Shown in pieces: positions 52,380 to 60,935 of a stretch of DNA of 64,000 bases. The stretch's first letter is position 1; every line of letters begins with the position of its first letter. Source of the DNA: Halovenus halobia. Its GTDB lineage: Archaea > Halobacteriota > Halobacteria > Halobacteriales > Haloarculaceae. The notes beneath the pieces were generated by a model. It did not search any database, had not been told where the DNA came from, and saw nothing but the letters and a program-made list of their open reading frames with translations. The translations under genes were made by a program, and so were the position numbers. The stretch is from the NCBI RefSeq assembly GCF_051414135.1, contig NZ_JBLKOA010000001.1, forward strand, positions 558,001-622,000. Reading direction: 5' to 3'.

Positions 52380-52784
52380 ATGAGTAAGCAGGAAGAAACG
52401 CCACAGTCAGAAGAGGAGTGGCGAGAGATTCTCACGGACGAGGAGTACGAAATCCTCCGCGAAGCGGGGACAGAGCCACGGTTCAGCGGCGAACTACTCG
52501 ACACCAAAGAAGCTGGAACGTTCCACTGCAGCGGCTGCGGTGCAGAGCTGTTCCACTCCGAGCAAAAGTACGACTCAGGCTCGGGCTGGCCGAGTTTCTA
52601 CGACGCCTATCAGGAGGGTAACATCGAGACCAGCGTCGACACGAGCCACGGGATGCGTCGAACAGAAGCCGTCTGTGCGGAGTGTGGCGGCCACCTCGGC
52701 CACATCTTCGACGACGGACCAGAGCCGACCGGCAAACGCTACTGCATCAATTCTGTCTCGCTCGAATTCGAGCCTGACGAGTAA
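52380..52784 (+). CDS. msrB: Peptide-methionine (R)-S-oxide reductase
   Basis: MsrB reduces methionine-R-sulfoxide residues in damaged proteins. The 134-residue protein has two zinc-binding CxxC pairs (CSGCGAELF and CAECGGHLG) and the catalytic Cys in RYCINSVSL. The GSGWPSFYDA signature is present. It is divergent from the catabolic set and next to tatA and a peroxiredoxin gene, which suggests an oxidative-stress neighbourhood. Confidence 0.95.
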   Translation: MSKQEETPQSEEEWREILTDEEYEILREAGTEPRFSGELLDTKEAGTFHCSGCGAELFHSEQKYDSGSGWPSFYDAYQEGNIETSVDTSHGMRRTEAVCAECGGHLGHIFDDGPEPTGKRYCINSVSLEFEPDE

Positions 52785-52850
52785 CGACCCCGTCTGTATT
52801 TTGTTCAGATACGCGCCGCTGAGACCGTCGAAAATGAGTTGAGAATGCGG

Positions 52851-53153
52851 TTAGTTCGAACTCTGGTTCTCGTCGTCGAGTTCGAACTCTTCGTCTGGTT
52901 GTTCATCGTCGAGGTCAACCGTCGAGTCGTCGGACTCGACCTCAGCGTTGGGGTCCATCGACTCTTCCATCTGTTCCAGTTCTTGTTCGACCTCCTGTCG
53001 ACCCTTCTGGAACTCGCCCATTGCTTGACCGGTCGAGCGTGCGAGCTTTGGGATTTTGTTTGCACCGAACAGTAGGACTGCGATCAGGAGAATGACGAAC
53101 ATCTCCATTCCACCTGGGATCGGCCCGAAGAGGGGCACGAGTGTTGAAGCCAT
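52851..53153 (-). CDS. tatA: Sec-independent protein translocase TatA
   Basis: The 100-residue protein has a single N-terminal TM helix (MEMFVILLIAVLLFGANKIP), the conserved FG hinge, then an amphipathic helix (KLARSTGQAMGEFQKGRQEV) and a long acidic tail. TatA oligomers form the channel of the twin-arginine pathway, dominant in haloarchaea. A TATA-like GACTATAA lies about 30 bases upstream on the minus strand. Confidence 0.93.
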   Translation of the reverse strand: MASTLVPLFGPIPGGMEMFVILLIAVLLFGANKIPKLARSTGQAMGEFQKGRQEVEQELEQMEESMDPNAEVESDDSTVDLDDEQPDEEFELDDENQSSN

Positions 53154-53283
53154 TTCTATTGAGTTCTTACCGAGTGCCGATTATAGTCTTTTTGCTCGAT
53201 ACGGCCAACTTGGAGTGCTCGCATGTAATATGTTATCATTCGTTATCCAAACCATGATACGAATCGCCGTCAAACCGGTGGGT

Positions 53284-53763
53284 ATGGTATCTGAAGGCGA
53301 CGAGGCTCCAGCATTCACAGCACCGCTCGCAAACGGCGACGTCGAAACCTTCGAACTGTCGGAGGCACTCGAAGACGGCCCGGTCGTCCTCGCCTTTTTC
53401 CCCGGCGCGTTCACGAGCGTCTGCAGTCACGAAATGAACACGTTCCAGGACCGACTGGCAGCGATGGAGGACACCGGCGCAACGCTGTACGGCGTCAGCG
53501 TCGACTCTCCGTTTACGCTCAACGAGTTCCGTGACAAACTTGGACTGGAGTTCGACCTGATCAGCGACGCAAACCACGACGTAATCGAACTGTACGACAT
53601 CATCACAAGCTTCGACCAGTTCGGCATCGAAGAACTCGCACAGCGAGCCGTCTTCGTCATCGACGAGTCCGGCACCGTCAGCTACGCGTGGGTTGGCGAT
53701 AATGCCGGCGTCGAACCAGACTACGACGAAGTCGAAGAGGCTGCCGCCGCGGCCGCTAACTGA
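53284..53763 (+). CDS. Peroxiredoxin (redoxin-domain protein)
   Basis: From ATG 53284 the product is 159 residues; an in-frame ATG at 53251 adds 11. The peroxidatic Cys is in FPGAFTSVCSHEMNTF, the T-x3-C pattern of the AhpE/Prx family. A VYDI-like ELYDIITSFDQFGIEELAQRAVF segment and the acidic end EVEEAAAAAAN follow. It reduces peroxides using thiol donors. A TATA-like ATACGAATC lies about 25 bases upstream of the start. Confidence 0.88.
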   Translation: MVSEGDEAPAFTAPLANGDVETFELSEALEDGPVVLAFFPGAFTSVCSHEMNTFQDRLAAMEDTGATLYGVSVDSPFTLNEFRDKLGLEFDLISDANHDVIELYDIITSFDQFGIEELAQRAVFVIDESGTVSYAWVGDNAGVEPDYDEVEEAAAAAAN

Positions 53764-53772
53764 TCCCTCGGT

Positions 53773-53782
53773 CTTTTTTATC
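53773..53782 (+). promoter_or_regulatory. TATA box for the HD-domain gene
   Basis: CTTTTTTATC is centred 25 bases before the ATG at 53803. Confidence 0.55.
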
Positions 53783-53802
53783 GGCCTGCCGTAGCGATTC
53801 CC

Positions 53803-54711
53803 ATGAGCGATGATTCCGAATCCAGTGACTCGGACCCTGCTGAGGACACTGACCCGCCCATCCAGAATTTGAGTGACGAGATTAGCAGTGCAGACCAGTC
53901 CGATGAAATCGACGGCAGCGACGAACTTCGAGCGTACGACCCAGAGAACGACCACGCCTTCCCTGACCACCGTCTCAACGAGGTGCTGTCGTTTATCCAC
54001 TCTGACGAAGAGATCGAAGTGTATCTCGAAGCTCAAAACGTCAACCCAGTGGCGCGCAAACAGTACAACGACCACGGACCAAAACACATTGAGATTGTTC
54101 GCAACCGGGCGCTGTGTCTGTATGAACTGCTCAAACGCGGCGGTGTCACGTTCAACGGTGCCCGCCAGCAGGGGCTTGACGAGGCCGACGAACCAGTTAT
54201 CATCGCACTGGCTGCGACGCTGCACGACATTGGTCACGTCGTCCACCGCGACGACCACCCCTACTATTCCATCCCGCTGGCGGCAGATATGCTCGACCGA
54301 ATTCTCGAGGAGTTCTACGACCTCCGCGAGCGGGTTCGGATGAAAGGTGAGATTCTGCACGCGATTATCTGTCACCACACCGAAGAAGACCCACTCACAC
54401 TCGAAGCAGGCGTCGTTCGGGTCTCTGACGCCCTGGATATGGAACGTGGCCGGTCGCGACAGCCATACGAACGCGGTGGACGAGGAATCAACACCGTCTC
54501 CAGTCAGGCTATCGAGCGGGTGATGCTCCGCGATACTCCCGGTCCAACCGTGCTCGTGGAAATTGCGATGACCAACGCTGCCGGCGTCTTCCAGGTTGAC
54601 AACCTCCTGAAAGCGAAAATCAACGACTCAGGCTTGCAGGAGTATCTCCGCATCGTGGCGATCAACTCTCACGAAGACGACGAACAGATTGTCGAACGGA
54701 TCGAACTCTAG
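53803..54711 (+). CDS. HD-domain phosphohydrolase-like protein
   Basis: The 302-residue protein has an acidic, disordered head (about 1-45) and an HD domain: the first His in DHGPKHIEIVRNR, HD in TLHDIGHVVHRDDHPYYS, and the closing Asp in RVSDALDMERGR. Two further His (ICHHTEE) suggest a binuclear metal site. Such proteins cleave phosphate esters or (c)dinucleotides; the substrate is unknown. The stop is adjacent to that of the convergent E1-alpha gene. Confidence 0.85.
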   Translation: MSDDSESSDSDPAEDTDPPIQNLSDEISSADQSDEIDGSDELRAYDPENDHAFPDHRLNEVLSFIHSDEEIEVYLEAQNVNPVARKQYNDHGPKHIEIVRNRALCLYELLKRGGVTFNGARQQGLDEADEPVIIALAATLHDIGHVVHRDDHPYYSIPLAADMLDRILEEFYDLRERVRMKGEILHAIICHHTEEDPLTLEAGVVRVSDALDMERGRSRQPYERGGRGINTVSSQAIERVMLRDTPGPTVLVEIAMTNAAGVFQVDNLLKAKINDSGLQEYLRIVAINSHEDDEQIVERIEL

Positions 54712-55845
54712 TTACTCGTCTCGGGTCAGAGCGTCGTCACCGTGTCGCTCACGGAGGTCCGCCAGATATTCCTTCTGTTCTTGCACGCGCGGCGTCGGGG
54801 AGTCGTAGGGCCGCTCGAACATCTCCATCGGGTCTGGTTCGATTTCTTCTGCTTCGTCGATCATCGCAGCGATTTCGTCCTCCACTCGCTCCTGAATCGA
54901 CGCTATCTGGTCGTCGGTGAGTAGCCCGCGGTCCCGGAGGAACGTTTCGTAGCGCTCTACTGGGTCGAATTCGGCCCAGCGCTCGACTTCGCTTTCCTCG
55001 CGGTAGGCGTCTGGGTCGTCGACAGTCGTGTGCGCGCCGAGTCGATACATCACTGCCTCGATCAGTGTCGGCCGACCGGCCCGACCAATATCTTCGGGTG
55101 CTTCTGCGTCCGGGTCGCGGGCCTTCTCGACGGCGGCTTTTGTCACTGCGTACACCGCCAGCGGGTCCATCCCGTCGACCCGCATGCCCTCGAAACCGTA
55201 GGCGTTGGCTTTCTGTGCGATTGTCGCGCTCGCTGTCTGGTTCTGACGCTCGATCGAGATAGCGTACTGGTTGTTGTTACAGAAAAACACCGCCGGCACG
55301 TTGTAGACGCCCGCGAAATTCAGTCCCTCGTGGAAGTCACCTTCCGAGGTTGAGCCTTCGCCGAAGTGGCACATCACGACCGTGTCGTCACCCTTCAGTT
55401 TCGACGCCCACGCCATCCCCGTCGCGTGGGGCATCTGACTGCCAATCGAGATGTTCATCGGGAAGATGTAATCCTCAGCGAGATGGCCGTTGCCCTCCTC
55501 GTAGCCCATCCAGTAGAGCAGATACTTGTAGGACATCCCGCGAACACCCGCCGCGCCGTGCTCGCGGTACTGGTACGATATCCAGTCATCATCAGCCAGC
55601 GCGTGCGTCGAGGCGACCTGTGCGGCCTCCTGCCCCGCCAGCGGCGGGTACGTTCCGATTCGGCCCTGCCGGTGCATCGTGACTGCTCGCTCGTCGAGGT
55701 GACGGGCAAACCGCATCTGTTCGTATATTTCGACAAGTTGCTCGTCGGACAGGTCTGGCACCGTCGCGTCGTCGTGGACCTGTCCATCCTGGTCCAGCAC
55801 CTGCACGAGATCGGATTCCCCCGGCAGACTCCCGGTTGTTGTCAT
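54712..55845 (-). CDS. pdhA: 2-oxoacid dehydrogenase E1 component, alpha subunit
   Basis: The 377-residue subunit of pyruvate or branched-chain 2-oxoacid dehydrogenase has the ThDP motif GEGSTSEGDFHEGLNFAG, closing with FCNNNQYAIS. The phosphorylation-loop region (MYRLGAHTTVDDPDAYR) is preserved. It needs an E1-beta partner, which is not adjacent. A TATA-like GGGTTTAGG lies 26-28 bases upstream (55869-55877), implying a leaderless single-gene mRNA. pdhA is a class label; the oxoacid is not determined. Confidence 0.9.
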   Translation of the reverse strand: MTTTGSLPGESDLVQVLDQDGQVHDDATVPDLSDEQLVEIYEQMRFARHLDERAVTMHRQGRIGTYPPLAGQEAAQVASTHALADDDWISYQYREHGAAGVRGMSYKYLLYWMGYEEGNGHLAEDYIFPMNISIGSQMPHATGMAWASKLKGDDTVVMCHFGEGSTSEGDFHEGLNFAGVYNVPAVFFCNNNQYAISIERQNQTASATIAQKANAYGFEGMRVDGMDPLAVYAVTKAAVEKARDPDAEAPEDIGRAGRPTLIEAVMYRLGAHTTVDDPDAYREESEVERWAEFDPVERYETFLRDRGLLTDDQIASIQERVEDEIAAMIDEAEEIEPDPMEMFERPYDSPTPRVQEQKEYLADLRERHGDDALTRDE

Positions 55846-55962
55846 ACTCTGTCTCTCGCCGCACAGTTCCTAAACCCTTTTTGCAAACCTCGTGATATGA
55901 ACGCGTCTTTCGCTGCTGACCGTCTCGAAAGCCTGGATATCAGTTCCCGCAAATGCACGAAA

Positions 55963-55971
55963 AAGTACATA
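55963..55971 (+). promoter_or_regulatory. TATA-like box for the UPF0175 gene
   Basis: AAGTACATA is centred about 30 bases upstream of the ATG at 55997. Confidence 0.4.
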
Positions 55972-55996
55972 CAGGCCGGTCTTGTTAGGGCCGTGT

Positions 55997-56215
55997 ATGG
56001 GGAGAGACGGGGCCGATGATATCGACGAGGGGGTCGCGAAAGCATTTGGAATTTTCGCGCTGACAGAGACGAGTCTGCCAGAAGCGGCGAAAATGGGCGG
56101 TGTGACACGCTGGGAACTCGAAGACGCCATCGAAGACGCCGGACTCAGCGAAGTCTTTGGAATCGAGCAAGACGGTGACGTTTCAGAGACAATTGACGAC
56201 TTGCTCGACAGCTAG
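55997..56215 (+). CDS. UPF0175 family small DNA-binding-like protein
   Basis: From ATG 55997 (MGRDGADDIDEGVAKAFGIF) the product is 72 residues. FALTETSLPEAAKMGGVTRWELEDAIEDAGL matches the helix-turn-helix of UPF0175 proteins, many of which are antitoxins or regulators. No PIN-domain toxin gene is adjacent. Its stop is 1 base from the convergent purK stop. Whether it is an orphan antitoxin or a regulator of another locus is not shown. Confidence 0.75.
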   Translation: MGRDGADDIDEGVAKAFGIFALTETSLPEAAKMGGVTRWELEDAIEDAGLSEVFGIEQDGDVSETIDDLLDS

Positions 56216-56216
56216 C

Positions 56217-57362
56217 TCACCGGAATGTGAGACCGTCTCTGACTGCTCGAACCTGACTGAGCGCGTCTTCTGGGTCGTCGTCAACTGTCGTGATGTGGCC
56301 CATTTTCCGGAGATTGTAGACCTCACGCTTGCCGTACCAGTGAAGCGAGAGCGCGTCATTCCGGAGTGCCGCGTTGACGCCCGAGAGCACTGCGTCCTGC
56401 CGTTTTTCTACGTCGCCAAGAAGATTTGACAGTGCTGTCGGGTCGCGTCGCTCGGTTGCCCCCAGCGGCCGACCGGTGACCGCTCGTAGGTGTTGCTCGA
56501 ACTGCGAAGTGTGACAGCCTTCGATAGTCCAGTGACCCGAATTATGTGGACGAGGCGCGATTTCATTCAGCAGAATCTCTCCGTCAGCACGCTCGAAGAG
56601 TTCGATGCCGTAGACGCCGCGTCCCGACATCACTTCGAGAATGTCCTCAGCCACGCCACGAGCGCGTTTGCGCGTCTGTTCGTCAGTCCGAGCCGGCGAG
56701 ATTGTTTCTCGTAGAATCTCCTCGCGGTGAATTGTTTCGGTCACAGGAAACGTATCCGTCTCGCCGTCACCCTGACAGCCCATCACTGCGAGTTCGCGGT
56801 CGTAATCGACGAACTCCTCGACCATCGCCGGCCCCTCGATTGCCGCGAAGGACTCTTCGATATCGTCCGGCGACTCGACGGCCACGGTGCCGCGGCCATC
56901 GTACCCGCCTTCGCGGGCCTTGAGCATCGCCGGATAGTCCAACTCATCGAGCACGGCTCGAAGCTCCGCAGCCGAGTCGACAGCCTCGAACGCCGGAACG
57001 GGAATCCCGGCCGCTTGGAGGCGTCGCTTCTGCACCAGTTTATCCTGAATCAGTTCCAGCGTCTCAGGCTTTGGGTGGACTGGCGTCCCGGTCTCTTCTT
57101 CGACTGCTTCGAGTACGTCAGGGTCTGCGAGTTCGATCTCGAAGGTGAGGTAATCGGCTCGCTCGCCGAGTTCGCGGATGGTCTCTTCGTCGTCGAAGGC
57201 CCCCTCCACCTGGTCGCGGGCCACGAGTGAGGCGGGACACTCCGGCGTCGGGTCCGAGACGAGCAACTCGACGCCCAGCGGTGAGCCGGCCTCTCCGAGC
57301 ATCCGGCCGAGTTGGCCGCCCCCGACGACGCCGACTGTAGTCGCTGGCGATTGTATTGTCAT
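56217..57362 (-). CDS. purK: 5-(carboxyamino)imidazole ribonucleotide synthase
   Basis: PurK makes N5-CAIR from AIR, ATP and bicarbonate in purine synthesis. The 381-residue product from ATG 57362 starts MTIQSPATTVGVVGGGQLGRML, with the GGGQLGRM motif typical of the family; an in-frame ATG at 57389 adds nine codons. The ATP-grasp core has EGGYDGRGTV, VEEFVDYDRELAVM, and EIAPRPHNSGHWTIEGC. purE, its usual neighbour, is not in the window. Confidence 0.95.
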   Translation of the reverse strand: MTIQSPATTVGVVGGGQLGRMLGEAGSPLGVELLVSDPTPECPASLVARDQVEGAFDDEETIRELGERADYLTFEIELADPDVLEAVEEETGTPVHPKPETLELIQDKLVQKRRLQAAGIPVPAFEAVDSAAELRAVLDELDYPAMLKAREGGYDGRGTVAVESPDDIEESFAAIEGPAMVEEFVDYDRELAVMGCQGDGETDTFPVTETIHREEILRETISPARTDEQTRKRARGVAEDILEVMSGRGVYGIELFERADGEILLNEIAPRPHNSGHWTIEGCHTSQFEQHLRAVTGRPLGATERRDPTALSNLLGDVEKRQDAVLSGVNAALRNDALSLHWYGKREVYNLRKMGHITTVDDDPEDALSQVRAVRDGLTFR

Positions 57363-57445
57363 ACCTGCAGGTTCCGAACCAACCCGCAAAACCGTTGTGT
57401 TCCTGCATCCAGCAGACTTTTGCCAGTTGCACGACAGTAGCGGAT

Positions 57446-57748
57446 ATGGGAAATTTCGACGGTCTCGACTTACACTCTGTCGAAGACCAACTCAACGACG
57501 AAGAGAGTCCCGACGGCGGCGGCCGAATCGTCCTCGGTGTCCTGGACGGTACGACGCCCGGTGAGCAGTGGGTTGACCTTATCGAGGATGGTGCCGTTCT
57601 CGTGCTCAACGTCGACGGCGACTTGAACGACCTCGGCTCTGGATTCGCTCGTGAGGTGAGCGAAGGCGGCGGCAATCTCGTTCACTTCCGGGGCTTTCTC
57701 ATCGTCACACCGCCCGGCGTCAGCATCGACACCGACCGTCTCGACTGA
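57446..57748 (+). CDS. DUF5779 family protein
   Basis: From ATG 57446 the product is 100 residues (MGNFDGLDLHSVEDQLND). It carries GRIVLGVLDGTTPGEQWVDL and LVHFRGFLIVTPPG. This pattern belongs, from memory, to the haloarchaeal family DUF5779; the function is unknown. It is 1 base before the VOC gene, so the two are probably co-transcribed. Confidence 0.8.
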   Translation: MGNFDGLDLHSVEDQLNDEESPDGGGRIVLGVLDGTTPGEQWVDLIEDGAVLVLNVDGDLNDLGSGFAREVSEGGGNLVHFRGFLIVTPPGVSIDTDRLD

Positions 57749-57749
57749 G

Positions 57750-58106
57750 ATGACCGGCATCGTCTTCTTCCGGACCGCCCACCGAGCCGATGTTGTCCAG
57801 TTTTATACGGAGTCGCTCGGGTTCCAGCAGTGGCTCGAACAGGACGGCGGGTGTACGATTCTCCAGCGAGACAATCTTCTGATTGGCTTCTGTGACGCCG
57901 ACAACTCCGAGACAGAGGGGATTGTGACGGTGGCTGTCAAGGACCGAGCGGCCGTCGATACGCTGTACGATGACCTGACGAAACACGCACGCCACCCGCC
58001 CGAAGAAAACGACGAGTTCGATATTTACCAGTTCTTTGCCGATGACCCTGACGGCCGCGCTGTCGAGGTGCAGACGTTCCTGCACGAGACACCACCAGTC
58101 GAGTAA
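57750..58106 (+). CDS. VOC (glyoxalase/bleomycin-resistance) family protein
   Basis: The 118-residue protein has one beta-alpha-beta-beta-beta module pair: VVQFYTESLGFQQWLEQDGG (N-terminal) and YQFFADDPDGRAVEVQTFL (C-terminal), the latter with the DPDG-x-x-x-E metal-site pattern. VOC proteins act in detoxification or ring cleavage; the substrate is unknown. A 36-codon in-frame continuation after its stop (58107-58214) has coding-like composition. Confidence 0.85.
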   Translation: MTGIVFFRTAHRADVVQFYTESLGFQQWLEQDGGCTILQRDNLLIGFCDADNSETEGIVTVAVKDRAAVDTLYDDLTKHARHPPEENDEFDIYQFFADDPDGRAVEVQTFLHETPPVE

Positions 58107-58296
58107 CTTGTTATTCCTGGGCTCGGCAGCTTCTTCGTCTCCGTTGCCCCGTCGATGGCTGCAGCACTCGAAAGCGCCCCTGGCAGTGCTATCGGTGATG
58201 CACTGCACGGCTGAGCGAGCAATGGGTTCCGAAAAAAGGTGGTCGATCTGGAATGGTTAGTCGGTAGCTGTCCCTGCCTGTTACTGGAAAACCCCG

Positions 58297-59478
58297 TTAC
58301 TCGACGCGTTCGATAATCGTCGCGATTCCCTGTCCGAAGCCAATGCACATCGCACAGAGACCGTACTGCCCATCACACTCTTCGAGCTGGTACGGCAGTT
58401 TGCCCAGCAGTGCCGCGCCCGTCGCACCCAGCGGGTGGCCGTGGGCGATTGCGCCGCCCCAGACGTTGGTGTTCTCCCAGCTTGCACCGGTTTCTTCGAG
58501 CCACGCAGTGAGCACGGACGCGAATGCCTCGTTGACCTCGAAACGGTCGATGTCGTCGACGGTCATGTCGTTCTCTTCGAGCAGTTCTTTCGTCGCTGGA
58601 ATCGGACCCGTCAGCATCGTTAGCGGGTCGACGCCGACAACCTTCGAGTCGACGATTCGAGCCTTGGGCTCCCAGCCGTGTTCTTCACAGGCCTCGCCCG
58701 ACGCGATGAGTGTCGCTGCAGAGCCGTCGACGATACCTGAGGAGTTACCCGGATGGATCACGCCGTTGCCCTCCTCTCGGAACACGAGCGGGAGGTTCCC
58801 GAGCGTGTCCATGTCGGTCCCGGGTCGTGGGTGTTCGTCCTCTTCGACGGTAATCTCCTCGCCATCGAGTTCTGTCTCGACCGGGACAACCTGTTCGTCG
58901 TATGCACCGTTTTCGGCTGCCTCTGCCCACCGTCTCTGCGAGTCAGCGGCTATCTCGTCGACTTCCTCTCGCGAGAAGCCCCACTGCTCGGCAATTCGCT
59001 CTGCCCCCTCGCCCTGCGTGGTCAGTTCGTCGAAGTACTGGAAGTACGTATCTGTCAGGGCTTGGCCGTCGAGGTCCGGATTCTGTGCCGGGTTGTCGCT
59101 GCCCATCGGCACGCGAGTCATATGCTCGACACCGCCAGCGACGACGACATCCTGCATTCCCCCGCGGACCTGGCCGGCGGCGAAGTTGATGGCCTGCTGA
59201 CCGGACCCACACATCCGGTTGAGTTGCACACCGGGCACGTCGTCGTCCCAGCCTGCGACCATCGGCGCGACGCGACCGATGTTCAGTCCTTGCTCGTCGG
59301 TGGGCGAGACACAGCCGTAGACGACATCTTCGATGTCTTCGCTGCCCTCGAACCCGTTGCGCTCTTCGAGCGCGAGCAGTGGTTCGGCGGCGAGGTCCTG
59401 CGGGTGTGTGTCGCTGAACATCCCGCCATCTTTTCCGAACGGTGTCCTGACCGCGTCGACAATGTATGCCTCTGGCAT
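58297..59478 (-). CDS. Acetyl-CoA C-acyltransferase (thiolase)
   Basis: The 393-residue thiolase-superfamily enzyme has the first active-site Cys in LNRMCGSGQQAINFAAG, the His in AIAHGHPLGATGAAL and the second Cys in LCAMCIGFGQGIATI. Complete motifs indicate activity in fatty-acid beta-oxidation or ketogenesis; chain length is not predictable. The gene stands alone between the VOC gene and Hsp20 genes. Confidence 0.93.
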   Translation of the reverse strand: MPEAYIVDAVRTPFGKDGGMFSDTHPQDLAAEPLLALEERNGFEGSEDIEDVVYGCVSPTDEQGLNIGRVAPMVAGWDDDVPGVQLNRMCGSGQQAINFAAGQVRGGMQDVVVAGGVEHMTRVPMGSDNPAQNPDLDGQALTDTYFQYFDELTTQGEGAERIAEQWGFSREEVDEIAADSQRRWAEAAENGAYDEQVVPVETELDGEEITVEEDEHPRPGTDMDTLGNLPLVFREEGNGVIHPGNSSGIVDGSAATLIASGEACEEHGWEPKARIVDSKVVGVDPLTMLTGPIPATKELLEENDMTVDDIDRFEVNEAFASVLTAWLEETGASWENTNVWGGAIAHGHPLGATGAALLGKLPYQLEECDGQYGLCAMCIGFGQGIATIIERVE

Positions 59479-59546
59479 ACTCGTGTATTCGCAAGCATCC
59501 CGCTTAGTCCTTGTCCCGCCACCAGAGACCGATACGAAGCGAATTG

Positions 59547-59963
59547 TTACTCTTCGTGCTCGGTCTCGATATCGGCACTCTCGTCGATTTCGCCGTCGGT
59601 TTTCGGCAGGCGAACCTGCAGCGTGCCGTCCTCCTTGAGCGTCGCCGTCGCGCCGGTGGGGTCGACCATCGCATCGTCGGGCAACGCTGCGTGCCCATCG
59701 AGAGCGAGTCCGCGGCCGGGATAGGTCATTTCGTACTCGTCGTATTCCGACCGGAAGCGGTCCAGTCGGACGAAAATCGTGTCGTCCTCGAATCGGACGT
59801 GAACGTCGCTGCTGTGGGCACCCGGCGCGTCGAAGATTGCGAGAAAGGCCTCGTCACTTTCGAGCAAATCGACAGGGAGCCCACGCTTTTCCTGCGTGCG
59901 GGCCAGTACTCGGCCGAGCGTCCCGAACACTGCCGACCCAACCGACTCGCCCACGCCACGCAT
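59547..59963 (-). CDS. Hsp20/alpha-crystallin family protein
   Basis: The 138-residue protein has a beta-sandwich with FLAIFDAPGAHSSDVHVRFEDDTIFVRLD and a closing TATLKEDGTLQVRLPK strand, the A-x-x-x-n-G-x-L-x-V/I signature region of small heat-shock proteins. It probably acts as an ATP-independent holdase. It overlaps the zinc-finger gene by one base. Confidence 0.83.
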   Translation of the reverse strand: MRGVGESVGSAVFGTLGRVLARTQEKRGLPVDLLESDEAFLAIFDAPGAHSSDVHVRFEDDTIFVRLDRFRSEYDEYEMTYPGRGLALDGHAALPDDAMVDPTGATATLKEDGTLQVRLPKTDGEIDESADIETEHEE

Positions 59964-60121
59964 TACAGCTCAACCTCCGCGAGACACGAGCTCTCCTGAC
60001 AGTACGGGCAGACGAAATCGCTCACGCCGACGCTGTCAGGCATGTCGTAGGTGTAGTGAAGCTCGAACATATCCATCTCGCAGTCGTCGTCGGTACAGAC
60101 GACCTCTAGCGTTTTTGGCAT
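59963..60121 (-). CDS. Small zinc-finger protein (CPxC type)
   Basis: The product is 52 residues from ATG 60121 (MPKTLEVVCTDDDCEMDMFE). Two Cys pairs, VCTDDDC and FVCPYCQ, plus a later Cys could bind one zinc ion. Similar small zinc proteins are common in haloarchaea, and one group is listed as DUF7559. It is translationally coupled to the Hsp20 gene downstream, which points to a shared stress role. Confidence 0.75.
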   Translation of the reverse strand: MPKTLEVVCTDDDCEMDMFELHYTYDMPDSVGVSDFVCPYCQESSCLAEVEL

Positions 60122-60196
60122 ACACCTACATTGGGGCGGGCCCGTAATCAATGCCGTGGCTCACTCCCGGGGTCCCCCGCGGGGAATCTATATGTA

Positions 60197-60206
60197 CTTT
60201 TAAATG
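60197..60206 (+). promoter_or_regulatory. TATA box for the PRC-barrel/nob1 operon
   Basis: CTTTTAAATG is centred about 28 bases before the ATG at 60230. Confidence 0.55.
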
Positions 60207-60229
60207 TGGGGCTACCAATACCAACATAT

Positions 60230-60472
60230 ATGCCAGAGATACTCGCCGAGAATCTCTCCGGAAAAGCCGTCATGGGTTCGGACGGAGCAGAACTCGGAAT
60301 GCTGTACAACATTACGATGGACCTCGACACCGGTCGACTGGCGAATCTCGTTATCGACCCAGACGACACCTACTCCGGCGGTGACGACTTCGAGACAGAC
60401 CCTCATGGTCGGCTTCTTGTTCCAGTCAGCCGTGTCCAGGCGGTCAAAGACCACATGATCATCCAGCGGTAA
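60230..60472 (+). CDS. PRC-barrel domain protein
   Basis: From ATG 60230 (MPEILAENLSGKAVMG) the product is 80 residues. The PRC-barrel motif is LSGKAVMGSDGAELGMLYNI, followed by LVIDPDDT and the closing LLVPVSRVQAVKDHMII. These small barrels are RNA-associated (RimM-like) in many archaea. It is 3 bases before nob1 and probably co-transcribed, which hints at a role in ribosome maturation. Confidence 0.85.
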   Translation: MPEILAENLSGKAVMGSDGAELGMLYNITMDLDTGRLANLVIDPDDTYSGGDDFETDPHGRLLVPVSRVQAVKDHMIIQR

Positions 60473-60475
60473 GGA

Positions 60476-60934
60476 ATGTACATTCTCGACTCCTCAGCCT
60501 TTATCAACGAGTATCACACCGACGAGCAGATTGCTTCGATTCCACTGGTGCGTGAGGAACTCGAAGACGAGAGTGCCTACCGCTTCGACGCACTGGAAGG
60601 CTCGGGGATGCACATGCATATCCCCGACGCCGAAACTGTCGAGCAAATCGAGCGCGCTGCCCGAGAGACGGGCGATTTCGACGAACTCTCACGGACTGAC
60701 ATTCGACTTGTTGCTGCGAGCTTCGAACTCGACGGGACACTCGTCACCGACGATTACGCGATGCAAAACGTCGCAGAAAAACTCAACGTCACTGTCGAGG
60801 TTATCGCCCGCGAGGGAATTGACGACCAGCGCAGTTGGATTTACCAGTGCCAGGGCTGTGGTCGTGAGTTCGACGACAATCACGACCGCTGCCCGGTCTG
60901 TGGCAGCGAACTCTCCCGAAAGAACCCTGCCTGA
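60476..60934 (+). CDS. nob1: NOB1 family rRNA maturation endonuclease
   Basis: Nob1 cleaves the 16S rRNA 3' end during 30S maturation. The 152-residue protein has a PIN domain with acidic metal ligands: D in YILDSSAFI, E in LVREELEDE, D in SRTDIRLVAA and D in LVTDDYAMQN. A C-terminal zinc ribbon (QCQGCGREF and RCPVCGSEL) follows. The length and order match archaeal Nob1. Confidence 0.93.
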   Translation: MYILDSSAFINEYHTDEQIASIPLVREELEDESAYRFDALEGSGMHMHIPDAETVEQIERAARETGDFDELSRTDIRLVAASFELDGTLVTDDYAMQNVAEKLNVTVEVIAREGIDDQRSWIYQCQGCGREFDDNHDRCPVCGSELSRKNPA

Positions 60935-60935
60935 G

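Noticed and set aside
58107..58214. 36-codon continuation after the VOC stop (LVIPGLGSFFVSVAPSMAAA)
   Set aside because: It has coding-like composition but no start codon of its own; possibly a remnant of a lost gene, not supported enough to list as a feature.
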